Counted from the first letter of the stretch, positions 38,261-48,465 are shown. The stretch: DNA of 64,000 bases from Psychrobacter glacincola (GCA_001411745.2 LIQB01000005.1:124001-188000); one strand, 5' to 3'. Numbers and translations are program-made. Notes: generated by a model from the sequence alone, not told the origin.

Positions 38261-40273
38261 TTACTGGTCTTGACCCTTCAATATTAAACGCTCAGCAGGC
38301 AGATAAGCTTTTTGTTTGCTATATAAATAATTCAGCATCTGCTCACGTATCTCACAGGCCAGTGTCCATGCTTCTATGGGACCTACCGCTGAAACAGCGC
38401 CGCGCAGGTGAATAATATTGGCAGTCACCTCAACGACAAACATTTCAGGCTCAGTTTTGTTGTCCCAAAGCTTATTGTCTTTAACCGCCGATATAAATTG
38501 CTGGCGAATGGCGTCAATATCTGCACCATAATCGACATATAAAAACACAGGACAGGTCTGATGTACTTCTGTATGTGACCAGTTTTCTACCGTTTCGGTG
38601 ATCAGTTCGCGCATCGGCACGATCAATCGACGTTCATCCCATGTTTTGAGTACCGCATACGTATAACGCAGGTCTTCAACGGTACTAAAGTTGCCATCCA
38701 TTATCACACTGTCGCCAATCCGTACCGGCTGGGTCACGGCCACCTGTACCCCAGCAATGATGTTACCCAGTATCGGCTGCGCGGCAATTCCGATGACCAC
38801 GCCTGCGATACCAGCCGAGGTCAATAGCGTTTTGCCAAGGCCTTCCATGTTGGCAAATTCACTGAGACCAATCCAAATACTGCCCAAAATCATGACAAAA
38901 ATAAAGACGCGGCGAAATATCGATACATAAGTACGGCGACGGCGTTCTTTATCAAAGTGCTCTTCAGCCAGATTTTCAATTTGTAGGCTTTGATAGCGAT
39001 TAGCAAAAAAGTTAATAACGCGAATGCCAAGCCATAAGGTGCTAAATACTAGCCCAATCCAGATAAGCGGACGAGTCGATGAAGCTACCGCATCCAAATA
39101 AGGAAAGCCGCCTGACACCAAAGTAAAGACGAGCAAAAAACTGATGGTAAAAGTCAACGGCACGGTTAGCTTATTAACCAAATCTGCCACGCCATTAGTA
39201 CTACCAACATAATTACTGTATTTTTCATCGTCGATATAACGGCTGATGATTTTTTCCGTGCCTTTACTAAGTAACCATCCTACTCCCATGGTCACTAAGA
39301 AAAACAATGCTAATGCCAAAAACTCCCATAGTGCGATACTGAAAATCTTAAGTTTCAACCATCCAGGTAAATAACGCTCAAATTCCGCTGGATGATATTG
39401 CTCATAGAGATTGTCGATATTATCAACGGTCTGTGCAGAAAACACCCAAATAGGCGCAGCCTCACCAACCCGTACTCGTTGCAAATAGATGGGGACACGG
39501 CGCTCACGATAGTCGATATAGCCTAGCTGAATCGAACGTCTAGGGATGCCCATGATACTACTGGTATTGCCAAGTGGCGGCTCGATTAAACCATCTGGGC
39601 GATCTGGCAGATCATCAAAGACGTAAAGCTCTTTTTCCGTTAACAAAAAATCCAACCGTTTTGATAGCTCGAGCGCGTGGTTACGCTGAATTTTCTGATC
39701 GATTAAATTCATGTTGAGTGCATAAGCAGCCAAATCGTATTGTTGCTTCATGACCGCTGACTGAAAAAACTCTAAAGTCGCTAGTGGCGTGGTTAAATTT
39801 GGCGGCTCCGATAATGGCGGCAAGCCCACATTGAGCTTGTCTAGCAAATAATAACTTTCATTGTATTCATCCGTCAGTCCAGAATCACCCTGCAAATTAC
39901 CCGCTTGCTCTACTGCATTGCGCTCGGTAGGATCAAATATTTCTTCTGCAACGCCAGAGATGCTGAGGTTTTCGTTTTTAATTGTATTGATTTTCTGAGT
40001 GGCATATTCAGCCAGATTATCGGGCTTACTGATTGAAGTTGATGATGAGCTAGACTGCTCATCCGAAGCTTGTTCGCTATCGCTTTGCATATCACTAGTG
40101 CTTGCGGCATTAGCGGGTGCAAACACAGCATTCATGCTGACTATAAAAAAAACCAATAGTAATGACAAAGTACTGGCGCGCACATTCCAACGCTGGGGGT
40201 TAGGATAGTGGTCACTGTCGGTATCAATTGCTATACGATGACCGCCAACAATGCTCTTTTTGAGAATATTCAT
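38261..40273 (-). CDS. MscS-family mechanosensitive channel with large periplasmic domain
   Basis: This 670-residue inner-membrane protein has a signal-like hydrophobic segment at about 34-56 and a Ser/Glu-rich stretch. A periplasmic domain of roughly 200 residues precedes about five membrane helices (from ALWEFLALALFFLVTMGVGW). The last of these is the Ala/Gly-rich pore helix LLTSAGIAGVVIGIAAQ followed by PILGNIIAGVQVA, as in MscS TM3. The cytoplasmic beta domain has IGDSVIMDGNFSTVEDL. It should act as an osmotic safety valve or modulated small-conductance channel; it is larger than MscS and smaller than MscK. The role of the periplasmic domain is unknown. It is monocistronic between guaB and cysS. 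Confidence 0.85.
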   Translation of the reverse strand: MNILKKSIVGGHRIAIDTDSDHYPNPQRWNVRASTLSLLLVFFIVSMNAVFAPANAASTSDMQSDSEQASDEQSSSSSTSISKPDNLAEYATQKINTIKNENLSISGVAEEIFDPTERNAVEQAGNLQGDSGLTDEYNESYYLLDKLNVGLPPLSEPPNLTTPLATLEFFQSAVMKQQYDLAAYALNMNLIDQKIQRNHALELSKRLDFLLTEKELYVFDDLPDRPDGLIEPPLGNTSSIMGIPRRSIQLGYIDYRERRVPIYLQRVRVGEAAPIWVFSAQTVDNIDNLYEQYHPAEFERYLPGWLKLKIFSIALWEFLALALFFLVTMGVGWLLSKGTEKIISRYIDDEKYSNYVGSTNGVADLVNKLTVPLTFTISFLLVFTLVSGGFPYLDAVASSTRPLIWIGLVFSTLWLGIRVINFFANRYQSLQIENLAEEHFDKERRRRTYVSIFRRVFIFVMILGSIWIGLSEFANMEGLGKTLLTSAGIAGVVIGIAAQPILGNIIAGVQVAVTQPVRIGDSVIMDGNFSTVEDLRYTYAVLKTWDERRLIVPMRELITETVENWSHTEVHQTCPVFLYVDYGADIDAIRQQFISAVKDNKLWDNKTEPEMFVVEVTANIIHLRGAVSAVGPIEAWTLACEIREQMLNYLYSKQKAYLPAERLILKGQDQ

Positions 40274-40445
40274 ATTTTAAAAGCCATTAATCCACTTGAT
40301 GTTTGCATCTCTTGAAGTTTGCCTACAAAGCTTATTCTTACATATATTGCATAGCCAATTTAGCTTCATCTTTATGGTTTGACTGCAATTTATCTTGTTC
40401 TTAGCACCATTTTTAGAATGATGATATACCCTAGTTTAGCCTATA

Positions 40446-40470
40446 AAAAAAGCCAGCTCAAAGCTGACTT
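40446..40470 (-). terminator. Terminator of cysS
   Basis: On the minus strand GTCAGCT and AGCTGGC pair (one G-U) around TTG, followed by seven T, 40 bases after the cysS stop. Confidence 0.7.
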
Positions 40471-40512
40471 AGTTTACGACTATCTATATGGGTGTTCTGT
40501 AACGTGATTGCC

Positions 40513-41973
40513 TTAAGCGCGGCGCCATGTCGTGCCAGCACGGCTGTCTTCAAGCTCAATACCAGCATCTTTTAGCTGCTCACGTATCTCATCAGCACGC
40601 GCAAAGTTTTTGTTGGTTTTGGCATCCGCACGCTCAATGATTAAACCATCGATAGTGTCATCGGTTAACCCATCATCCGCCTTATCACCAATCACTGCTT
40701 GCAAAAACTGTTGAACTGGCTGCTGTAAAATATTGAGTACCTGTGCCAACGCTTTGAGCTGCTCTGCTAATTGCCATGCAGTGTCTACCTCTTCGGCTTT
40801 AATGGCTTTATTAATGTCGCGCGCCAGCCCAAACAGTACACTAATCGCCGTTGAACTATTAAAATCATCGTTCATGGCTTTGATAAAGTCTTGTCCAGCA
40901 CTGCTGCTATAAGCATCATTTATCAGCGTATCACTGACGACGAGCGTCTGCCCTTTTTGTTGTTCGGCCAATTTTAACGCATTATATAATCTGCTTAGGC
41001 TATTATGTGCTTCGTCTAATGCGTTATCAGAAAAATTGACTTGGCTGCGATAATGGCTTGATAATAAGAAAAAGCGCACCGTTTCAGGCAGATATTTTGC
41101 CATCACGTCACGAATAGTAAAAAAATTACCCAACGACTTGGACATTTTTTCACCATCGACATTAATGAAACCGACATGCATCCAGTTACGCGCGTATTCA
41201 CAGCCAGTCGCGGCTTCAGACTGCGCTATCTCGTTTTCGTGATGCGGAAATTGCAAGTCATGACCACCGCCATGAATATCAAAGGTGCTACCTAAGCACT
41301 TAGTCGACATCGCTGAGCATTCGATATGCCAACCTGGACGCCCTTGACCCCATGGTGACGCCCATTGTGGCTCATTGGGTTTTGCCGCCTTCCATAAGAC
41401 AAAATCAAACGGATTGCGTTTGTCATTTTCGACATCGACACGTGAACCTGCTTGCATCTCATCGAGATTACGCTTAGATAATTTACCATAATCTGCAAAA
41501 TTATCGACGGCATAGTAGACATCACCATTGTCGCCTGCGTACGCATAATTACCTGTGACCAAGGTCTCAATCATTTGCTGCATATCATCGATATGATCCG
41601 TCGCGCGCGGCTCAGCGTCTGGCATCTTGCAACCAAGAGCGGTTGCATCCTCATGCATGGCTTCAATAAAACGCTGCGTTAACGTACCAATCTCTTCGCC
41701 GTTCTCAGCGGCACGAGTGATGATCTTGTCATCAATATCGGTGATATTGCGCACATAATTAACGTCATAGCCTAACTGAGCCAACCAGCGCACTACCATG
41801 TCAAAACCAACCATCACCCGCGCATGCCCAATATGACAATAATCATAAACGGTCATACCGCACACATACATGCCTACTTGCCCTGATTTGAGTGGTACAA
41901 ACTGACGTTTTCCGCCAGTCAGTGAGTCATGAATAGCAAGCTGAGACATCGCATCGGCAAGTGGTATGGTCAT
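40513..41973 (-). CDS. cysS: Cysteinyl-tRNA synthetase
   Basis: This class I synthetase charges tRNA-Cys. At 486 residues it is slightly longer than the E. coli enzyme (461), mainly through an Asp/Ala-rich insert in the C-terminal helical domain. Zinc ligands are in [20 protein letters not shown] and [12 protein letters not shown]. The HIGH motif is in [10 protein letters not shown] and KMSKS in [11 protein letters not shown]. The C-terminus has [18 protein letters not shown]. Essential housekeeping gene, transcribed alone with a terminator after it. Confidence 0.96.
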   Translation of the reverse strand: MTIPLADAMSQLAIHDSLTGGKRQFVPLKSGQVGMYVCGMTVYDYCHIGHARVMVGFDMVVRWLAQLGYDVNYVRNITDIDDKIITRAAENGEEIGTLTQRFIEAMHEDATALGCKMPDAEPRATDHIDDMQQMIETLVTGNYAYAGDNGDVYYAVDNFADYGKLSKRNLDEMQAGSRVDVENDKRNPFDFVLWKAAKPNEPQWASPWGQGRPGWHIECSAMSTKCLGSTFDIHGGGHDLQFPHHENEIAQSEAATGCEYARNWMHVGFINVDGEKMSKSLGNFFTIRDVMAKYLPETVRFFLLSSHYRSQVNFSDNALDEAHNSLSRLYNALKLAEQQKGQTLVVSDTLINDAYSSSAGQDFIKAMNDDFNSSTAISVLFGLARDINKAIKAEEVDTAWQLAEQLKALAQVLNILQQPVQQFLQAVIGDKADDGLTDDTIDGLIIERADAKTNKNFARADEIREQLKDAGIELEDSRAGTTWRRA

Positions 41974-42191
41974 GGTTAAAAAGCCTTTTAATATAAATGA
42001 AATAGATAAAATAAAAACAAAAATATAATCAATGTTTGGATATTAAACAGTACTGACTATGGTCGCTATAACTGTAAAAACAGCGGCAACATAAAACCTA
42101 ACCCATTATCTTAGCGAAAACAGCCATAAAATACTACAATGAGCCCGCAACTAACATCATTCAATCATAAAAAACTGTTAAGGATTTAGAT

Positions 42192-42788
42192 ATGGGCAAT
42201 CGTTTAAGCAAAATATATACGCGTACTGGAGATGACGGTAGCACTGGCATGGCAGACGGCAGCCGCGTCAGCAAAGCAGACAATCTATTTAGCGTAATGG
42301 GTGATATCGACGAGCTTAACTCACACATTGGTCTGGTACGTGCTCAGTTACAGCATAATAAAGGGCAATCTATAGAGAAAGAGTTTTCTCAAGCGTTAGT
42401 CATCATTCAGCATTTATTGTTTAATATCGGTGGTGAGCTGGCTATGCCAGAATATGAAGGCGTCAATGCCACTCACATTACATGGTTAGAACAGCAAATT
42501 GATGCGATGAATATGACCTTGCCGCCGCTAAAAGATTTTATCTTGCCCACAGGTTCGGTATTGGTCAGCCAACTGCACGTTGCGCGTACGGTCTGTCGCC
42601 GTGCTGAGCGCCAAGCAGTGCTATTACAGCAAGAGCGACCACAAGCAATTCGCAGTACGGCCGTGAGCTTTATCAATCGCTTATCGGATTGGTTGTTTGT
42701 CGCTGCTCGCTTTTGTACAGATCCAAACAAAGTCTCTGAAGTCTTATGGGACAGTCAGGTATTACAAAAATTCGCTGATAAAAAATAA
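42192..42788 (+). CDS. Cob(I)alamin adenosyltransferase, PduO type
   Basis: The enzyme transfers the adenosyl group of ATP to cob(I)alamin, giving coenzyme B12. The N-terminal ATP site KIYTRTGDDGSTGMADGSRVSK and the helical core GDIDELNSHIGLVRAQL, ILPTGSVLVSQLHVARTVCRRAER and FINRLSDWLFVAAR match the PduO group. Its 198 residues are the normal length. No B12 riboswitch or B12-dependent enzyme is adjacent; a methylmalonyl-CoA mutase or ethanolamine lyase elsewhere could be the user. AAGGA precedes the start and a strong terminator follows. Confidence 0.93.
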   Translation: MGNRLSKIYTRTGDDGSTGMADGSRVSKADNLFSVMGDIDELNSHIGLVRAQLQHNKGQSIEKEFSQALVIIQHLLFNIGGELAMPEYEGVNATHITWLEQQIDAMNMTLPPLKDFILPTGSVLVSQLHVARTVCRRAERQAVLLQQERPQAIRSTAVSFINRLSDWLFVAARFCTDPNKVSEVLWDSQVLQKFADKK

Positions 42789-42846
42789 TTGCGCATGACT
42801 ACTTCAGTGGACTAAAACGCTAGAATCAAGCCCTAGAATAAAATAT

Positions 42847-42883
42847 AAAAAAGCCCGCAACCTTAACACTGCGGGCTTTTTAT
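42847..42883. terminator. Bidirectional terminator after the adenosyltransferase
   Basis: AAAAAGCCCGCA and TGCGGGCTTTTT pair over 12 bp around a short loop, with T-runs on both strands between convergent genes. Confidence 0.9.
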
Positions 42884-42944
42884 TGACTAATCGATACTAT
42901 TCAATCACGACAATATTATTCGAAAACAGCTTAAATATTACTAA

Positions 42945-43880
42945 TTAGTAAGTAGCGCTGTCATCTTCAATAATGACCATATCGATACTTTCATCTTTAG
43001 GTACTGATTTCGGTACAGCGGGTGTGGCTGGGGTTTTAACCTCAGGAGTGGCTGACGCGCTGCTATCCGTATTACTACTGCTTGGATTGTTAATAGTCGG
43101 CGGCGTGGCAGGCTGAGTAGGACGAATCGGCTCAACTGGCTTGACTACTTGAGGCTGACGAACAGGTGCTGACTGACTGTCATCGTTTTGTGCTGCACGG
43201 CGCTCAGTGCTGCGCTGGGCGCGCTGCTCATCCATCGCTGATTTAAATACAGAACCTGCCATCACATCGGCGACCACAGTAATCAATGCTGGCTGCCCAG
43301 CAATACGTGTGCGTACTTGACCGCCTTGAGTACCAACGACATAGGTAAAGGCATCATCAACCAACATGTTATTATTGATACGAATGTTATTTTGCGCTAA
43401 ACGTGATTGTAGGCTCGGCAGATTGTTGGCTGCTTGTACTTGACTGGCTTGATACAAATCTTCGCTTGGTAACGTCATGCTCACGCTTGCCTGACAAGTC
43501 GTCATACCATTGTCATTGGCTGCTTGTAATACTGCAGCATTTTGTACATCAATCACAATGCCGTTGGTTTTATTAGTGATAGCGCCGCTAGCGAGACTGA
43601 TCTCTGCATCATTTGCGTAGTTGGCAGCCAGTGTTTGTGCTTGTTGATTGAGCGTGTTTTTCAGAGCCGTTTTGAGACGATCTTGTACCATTGGGTCATC
43701 ACAGCTCACCGCAGTAGCTGCGGTGTTTTCAGTAGACGCAGACTCTTGCTCTGTAAGCTCTGCCGTTTCGGTGGTATCTTCCTTCTCTGAGCGATCACAG
43801 CTAGCAAGCGCTAAACCACATACCATGCCAATACCAGCCACTTTATACCACTTGCTCACGTTTTTATTTGCTACGCTCAT
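42945..43880 (-). CDS. Hypothetical lipoprotein with Pro/Thr/Ser-rich tail
   Basis: I do not recognise the family. The lipobox is LALASC (Cys28), after a hydrophobic segment GIGMVCGLALA. Residues about 30-55 are Glu/Thr-rich. A folded part from 60 to 200 contains one cysteine pair (VSCDD, TTCQAS) and strands such as VRTRIAGQPALITVVADVM. The last 100 residues are Pro/Thr/Ala-rich with repeats of VKPVEPIRPTQPATPP type, ending in an acidic DMVIIEDDSATY. The layout suggests a periplasmic lipoprotein with a flexible spacer reaching through the cell wall. GGGAG lies upstream of the start. Confidence 0.65.
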   Translation of the reverse strand: MSVANKNVSKWYKVAGIGMVCGLALASCDRSEKEDTTETAELTEQESASTENTAATAVSCDDPMVQDRLKTALKNTLNQQAQTLAANYANDAEISLASGAITNKTNGIVIDVQNAAVLQAANDNGMTTCQASVSMTLPSEDLYQASQVQAANNLPSLQSRLAQNNIRINNNMLVDDAFTYVVGTQGGQVRTRIAGQPALITVVADVMAGSVFKSAMDEQRAQRSTERRAAQNDDSQSAPVRQPQVVKPVEPIRPTQPATPPTINNPSSSNTDSSASATPEVKTPATPAVPKSVPKDESIDMVIIEDDSATY

Positions 43881-44318
43881 ATTTCTTTTGCTCCCAATTT
43901 ACTAATACGTACCGCCACTGATGGACAGTGATTGATGTTCAAACCGCAACCCTAGCTGCCCTAGGTTTGAAAACCAGATTATTATACGGTGTTTAAATAA
44001 AATGTTCATTAGTGTAGCCCATGGATATACAAATAACGCCCCTCATTATAGGTAAAACCTGTATTTAGTTGCAAAAACATAACAAATACATACTTATGAA
44101 TTCGTTATAAATACGCTTTTAGACTACCGCGATCAACTAGGGTCTGTTGAATGTTTGACAGACAGTAAACCTATTCTAAGATTTCGCGCAGCTCATATCT
44201 ATAAGGTTTTTGGATAAAAGGAACCACATAGTAATATTGCTCTATCGAGCAAATTTTATTAGACGCTGTTGTTTTAGCACTATATGATTGCGCGTATCAC
44301 TAACCAAGCATATAAATT
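43881..44318. other. Intergenic region, lipoprotein gene / ugpQ-like
   Basis: This 438-bp AT-rich region with divergent genes on either side shows no coding potential. It contains AGGGTCTGTTGAA at 44139 (also at 15811), followed by a small GTCTGT/ACAGAC dyad. Otherwise nothing is recognised. Confidence 0.4.
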
Positions 44319-45047
44319 ATGATAAATTTCGAAAACACGCTTTTATTGGGTCATCGCGGTGCGCGCGGCGAAGCATTAGAAAATACCTTTTCAGGCTTTG
44401 AGTACGCTCAACGTCTCAACATTCAGGGTCTAGCAGGGGTTGAGTTTGATGTACAACTGAGCGCGGATGGTCATTTAATCGTGTTTCATGATGACACGCT
44501 GCAACGCATGTGTGGTCAGCAAGCACGTGTTGGTCAGTTGAATCTTACTGAGATTCAACGCCATTCGCAGTTTGGTCATCAGATTATGACATTAGGGCAG
44601 GTAGCGCCGTTGCTAAAGGGCTTTACTTATATTGAACTGGAGATTAAAACGCATGACCGTACTGATTATGCTAAATTGGTACAAGCATTGGCACGCAACC
44701 TCATCGATAGCCCACTTGCCAAACTACCCATTGTGCTGACCAGCTTTGATGTAGAGCTACATGCTCGCTTGCAACGTCATCCATTACTCAAGCAGATCTC
44801 TCGCGGCTTGCTCATTCGCACACCTGAAATCTTAATGACTGCGCCGAATACCGCCTTGCAACTTGGCTGTGTTCAGCTAGGTATCCACTATCCGCTGATT
44901 AGTCGAGCAGTCATTAAACATAGCCACCGTTATGGCTTGCCAGTGAGTGCGTGGACGGTCAATGATATTGACACGATTAAACAGCTGATCGCGTGGCAAG
45001 CTGACGTCATCATCACTGATTATCCAAGTCATTTACTGCTGGTTTAA
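44319..45047 (+). CDS. Glycerophosphodiester phosphodiesterase
   Basis: The enzyme hydrolyses glycerophosphodiesters from phospholipid turnover to glycerol-3-phosphate and an alcohol. The TIM-barrel GDPD signatures are clear: LLGHRGARGEALENTFSGF, GVEFDVQLSADGHLIVFHDD with the metal-binding Glu-Asp and catalytic His, and YIELEIKTH. The barrel closes with SAWTVNDIDTIKQLIAWQADVIITDYP. At 242 residues and with no signal peptide it resembles cytoplasmic UgpQ. It is a single gene before the desaturase. The ribosome binding site is weak. Confidence 0.92.
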   Translation: MINFENTLLLGHRGARGEALENTFSGFEYAQRLNIQGLAGVEFDVQLSADGHLIVFHDDTLQRMCGQQARVGQLNLTEIQRHSQFGHQIMTLGQVAPLLKGFTYIELEIKTHDRTDYAKLVQALARNLIDSPLAKLPIVLTSFDVELHARLQRHPLLKQISRGLLIRTPEILMTAPNTALQLGCVQLGIHYPLISRAVIKHSHRYGLPVSAWTVNDIDTIKQLIAWQADVIITDYPSHLLLV

Positions 45048-45197
45048 TAAGCATCGCCTTTATTTGATTTATTTAAAATCATCTACATATCTACGGTGTT
45101 ACTTACACTTCTCCTCAATGCCTGATAAGTCATCCATTATTTTCGTTAATACATTCCATAATCAATACAAGTTATTGTTATTTAGCAATATTTTTAC

Positions 45198-45238
45198 AGT
45201 GTATAACTGTTCACTTTATTGATTTTTTAAGGTATCAT
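45198..45238 (+). promoter_or_regulatory. Desaturase promoter with DesT/FabR-like dyad
   Basis: TTCACT (45210-45215) and TATCAT (45233-45238) are 17 bases apart, a good sigma70 promoter. The imperfect dyad AGTGTATAACTGTTCACT (45198-45215) overlaps the -35 box and has the AGTG...CACT ends reminiscent of the TetR-type DesT/FabR sites that control unsaturated fatty acid synthesis. Confidence 0.5.
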
Positions 45239-45271
45239 ATAGGCTTAAATTAATACCGCTAGGGATATTAT

Positions 45272-46675
45272 ATGATTGCAAAAAAAGCACTTGGCTTACC
45301 GCTTAAAGGCTTACGTTTCGCTATCAAATCTGGTGATACGCTTATCAAAGCCGCCAGCACTCAAGCCACACGTTTTAAGACACGTTTTGACGAGAGTAAA
45401 ACTGCAAGCTCGCTTAATGAGCAGCCTGTTGCCAAACGCAACTACGCCCATGCTGCGGGAGAGCAAGATGTCTCTACTAAAGAAGACAGCATTGATATGC
45501 GCGAGTTTGAGTTTACAAAAGCGCCGATCAACTGGATTCCAGCGACTATTCTAGTAGCCACACCTATTGCTGCTGCGATCATTACACCATGGTATTTGTT
45601 TACTCATGATGTTAGCGCGCCAGTTTGGGGCGTATTTGGTGCCTTCATGGTATGGACAGGCATTAGTATTACCGCTGGTTACCATCGCCTGCTATCGCAT
45701 CGTGCTTATAAAGCGCATCCAATCGTCAAAAACTTTTTATTGCTAGGTTCTACCTTTGCCGTACAAGGTTCAGCGTTTGATTGGGTTTCTGGTCACCGTA
45801 CGCATCATCGTCATGTCGATGATCGCTTAGAAGACCCGTACTCAGCAAAGCGTGGCTTTTTCTTTAGTCACATGGGCTGGATGCTACGCAATTATCCTAG
45901 TGGTAAATTTGACTATAAAAATATCCCTGACCTAACCAAAGATAGAACCTTACAGATTCAGCATAAATATTACGGTTTATGGGTTGCGGCATTGAACATC
46001 GGTGTGGTCGCTGCTATCGGTTGGTTATTGGGTGATGTTTGGGGTACTTTGGTCATCGTAGGCTTACTACGTCTGGTACTGACGCACCACTTTACCTTCT
46101 TTATTAACTCGCTCTGTCATATGTTTGGTACGCGTCCTTATACGGATACCAATACTGCCCGTGATAACTTCTTCTTAGCTATCTTTACGTGGGGTGAGGG
46201 TTATCATAACTACCATCACTTCTTCCAATACGACTATCGTAACGGCGTAAAATGGTGGCAGTATGATCCTACTAAATGGTTGATTGCTGGCTTATCGAAG
46301 CTGGGCTTAACCAGTGAGCTACGTACCGTTGATGACACCACTATCAAGCATGCAGAAGTGCAAATGCAATTTAAAGCGGCACAGCAGCAGATTGATACGG
46401 CAGCAGTGGGCGGTCTTGATCTTCCTCATGCCATGAAAAGCTTCCAAGATCGTATTAAGTTTGAATATGATGCCTTTATGCAGACTGTTGAAGAATGGCA
46501 AGCACTCAAAGCCAAAACGATTGAGCTGAAAAAGACAGAATATGCCGATCGCTTGCATGAAGTTGATGATAAGTTAAAGCACGATTATGCCAAAATTGAA
46601 CAGAAAATCCTTGAGCATAATAGCAATTTGAAAACTGCGTTTCGCTCGATTGGCATCAGTAAAAAAGCGGCATAA
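45272..46675 (+). CDS. Fatty acid delta-9 desaturase (acyl-CoA type)
   Basis: This membrane di-iron desaturase introduces a double bond in saturated acyl chains, important for membrane fluidity in the cold. The three histidine boxes are HRLLSHRAYK, HRTHHRHVDD and the EGYHNYHHFF region. Four membrane segments surround them. The protein (467 residues) is longer than typical bacterial relatives because of an N-terminal basic/charged extension of about 85 residues and a C-terminal charged coiled-coil of about 90 residues (EWQALKAKTIELKKTEYADR). The promoter and a possible lipid-sensing operator lie just upstream; a strong hairpin follows. Confidence 0.9.
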   Translation: MIAKKALGLPLKGLRFAIKSGDTLIKAASTQATRFKTRFDESKTASSLNEQPVAKRNYAHAAGEQDVSTKEDSIDMREFEFTKAPINWIPATILVATPIAAAIITPWYLFTHDVSAPVWGVFGAFMVWTGISITAGYHRLLSHRAYKAHPIVKNFLLLGSTFAVQGSAFDWVSGHRTHHRHVDDRLEDPYSAKRGFFFSHMGWMLRNYPSGKFDYKNIPDLTKDRTLQIQHKYYGLWVAALNIGVVAAIGWLLGDVWGTLVIVGLLRLVLTHHFTFFINSLCHMFGTRPYTDTNTARDNFFLAIFTWGEGYHNYHHFFQYDYRNGVKWWQYDPTKWLIAGLSKLGLTSELRTVDDTTIKHAEVQMQFKAAQQQIDTAAVGGLDLPHAMKSFQDRIKFEYDAFMQTVEEWQALKAKTIELKKTEYADRLHEVDDKLKHDYAKIEQKILEHNSNLKTAFRSIGISKKAA

Positions 46676-46998
46676 TCGCTGATTATTAAACTGTATTTTA
46701 TTACCTTTGTGATGAACGATAATTGTAAAGCTTCTCCTTCCCTCTATCTGCTACAGATAGAGGGATTTTTTTGCTTATCCTTTATAGATCGTGTCGAACA
46801 TTGATTTATGAAAATAAAAAGGACAAGTGGAAGCAATATCTTTGTTTGATAGGCTAAATGCATTCAATATTACTCATGGTTTTTGGGTGCGCTATTACAA
46901 GAGATGGACAGAGTGAAACGATGTAATATCAAGGCTATGCTATAGTGCTTTTATCGCCCCTACACTTTACTTATATTTCAAAAGCAGGAACGGCTTGT
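46676..46998. other. Intergenic region, desaturase / selO
   Basis: Apart from the terminator at 46739-46772 this 323-bp stretch shows nothing; the selO promoter should be in its right half. Confidence 0.4.
46739..46772 (+). terminator. Terminator of the desaturase gene
   Basis: TCCCTCTATCTG and CAGATAGAGGGA form a 12-bp perfect stem with a 3-nt loop, followed by seven T. Confidence 0.93.
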
Positions 46999-48465
46999 AT
47001 GCGCTATCAAAATACCTATTTCAATCTAGACACTCGCCTTTATCATGAGCAACCGCCGACGCCGCTGGACAATCCACGTGTTGGACACTTCAACATGCAA
47101 GTTGCGCAGCAGTTAGGCTGGACAGATGATGAAGATTTAATGACACATTGGGTAGAGATACTCGGTGGTCAATACGTGCCAGCGGATTTTAAGCCATTGG
47201 CCATGGTTTATGCGGGTCACCAATTTGGACAATGGGCAGGCCAATTGGGTGATGGGCGCGGCTTGCTAATGGCACAAGTGCTCGATCACAATAATCAATT
47301 GCAAGACTTGCACCTTAAGGGCATTGGTCTGACGCCTTATTCGCGGATGGGTGATGGTCGCGCTGTCTTGCGCAGCACTATTCGCGAGTATTTATGTGGT
47401 CATGCCCTTACACAATTAGGTGTTCCTTCCTCTAATGCTTTGGGATTTGTTGTCTCCGATACGAGGGTGCGCCGTGAGCGCATGGAAGCAGGTGCGGCAT
47501 TGATGCGCGTGGCTGATAGTCACATTCGCTTAGGTCATATCGAGTGGATTGCCAGCTTTGCGCCTGATTTACTCGCTGAGTTCACCGATTATATGATCGA
47601 CACTTATTATCCAGAGTGCCGTGATAATGACGCTCCCATACTGACATTTTTAACCACGGTGGTTGAGCGAACCGCACGAATGATCGCTGACTGGCAACTG
47701 ATTGGCTTTGCTCATGGGGTAATGAATACCGATAACCTCTCTATCACTGGTAGCACCTTAGACTTTGGTCCATTTGGTTTTATGGAGCGCTTCAACCCTG
47801 CTTGGATCAACAACCACTCTGATCATACTGGTCGCTACGCTTATCAGAATCAACCTGCTATTGGTCACTGGAATCTCAATGCTTGGCTGCCACATTTTAT
47901 GCGCTTAGAGGGCGTAACACGTGAGGCGTTAGCAGACTGCCTAGCGCCTTATGAAGCCACATTTATGCAGCACTATCAGCAAGGACTGTGCCGCAAGCTT
48001 GGGCTGCCGCATGCAAAAGAGAGCTTAACCTTAGCTTTCGAATGGCTAACCTTACTAGAAGACAACTTGCTAGACTATACCAATAGCTTCCGTGCGCTAC
48101 TCGGTTTGGTCGCGCCGAATGAGCACCATTATGAAAAGCAGCTATTGTCAATCATGACGAATGAGCTTAGCGATGATGCCCAGCAAGTCTGGCAAGATTG
48201 GTCGACTCGTTATGTGGCGCAAATACAGCAGCTGCCACTTGAGCAAGTTATCGATGATATGCAGCACAATAATCCTGTTTATGTACTGCGTAATAGTATG
48301 GCGCAGCGTGCCATCATGGCAGCAGAACAAGGACAGTTCGAAGAAGTGAGTCGAGTATTCGATTTACTGGCTAACCCTTATCAGGTACAAGCAATCGCTA
48401 CCCTTCTCGACACGATGCCGCCTACCCCACATGCGCCGCAAATGCCGATTAGTTGCTCGTCTTAA
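46999..48465 (+). CDS. selO: Protein AMPylase SelO (YdiU)
   Basis: This pseudokinase-fold enzyme transfers AMP from ATP to protein side chains, linked to redox homeostasis. Family motifs include YAGHQFGQWAGQLGDGRG, LKGIGLTPYSRMGDGRAVLR, SSNALGFVVSDTRVRRERME, GFAHGVMNTDNLSITG and DFGPFGFMERFNP. The C-terminus is CSS, the position where eukaryotic SelO carries selenocysteine. I choose MRYQNTYF as start (488 residues, AGGA ten bases upstream); an upstream ATG adds 18 residues with no support. It is a single gene. Confidence 0.94.
   Translation: MRYQNTYFNLDTRLYHEQPPTPLDNPRVGHFNMQVAQQLGWTDDEDLMTHWVEILGGQYVPADFKPLAMVYAGHQFGQWAGQLGDGRGLLMAQVLDHNNQLQDLHLKGIGLTPYSRMGDGRAVLRSTIREYLCGHALTQLGVPSSNALGFVVSDTRVRRERMEAGAALMRVADSHIRLGHIEWIASFAPDLLAEFTDYMIDTYYPECRDNDAPILTFLTTVVERTARMIADWQLIGFAHGVMNTDNLSITGSTLDFGPFGFMERFNPAWINNHSDHTGRYAYQNQPAIGHWNLNAWLPHFMRLEGVTREALADCLAPYEATFMQHYQQGLCRKLGLPHAKESLTLAFEWLTLLEDNLLDYTNSFRALLGLVAPNEHHYEKQLLSIMTNELSDDAQQVWQDWSTRYVAQIQQLPLEQVIDDMQHNNPVYVLRNSMAQRAIMAAEQGQFEEVSRVFDLLANPYQVQAIATLLDTMPPTPHAPQMPISCSS

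Noticed and set aside
42000..42191. B12 riboswitch ahead of the adenosyltransferase
   Set aside because: The 5' region is short and AT-rich and shows no B12-box-like conserved segment.
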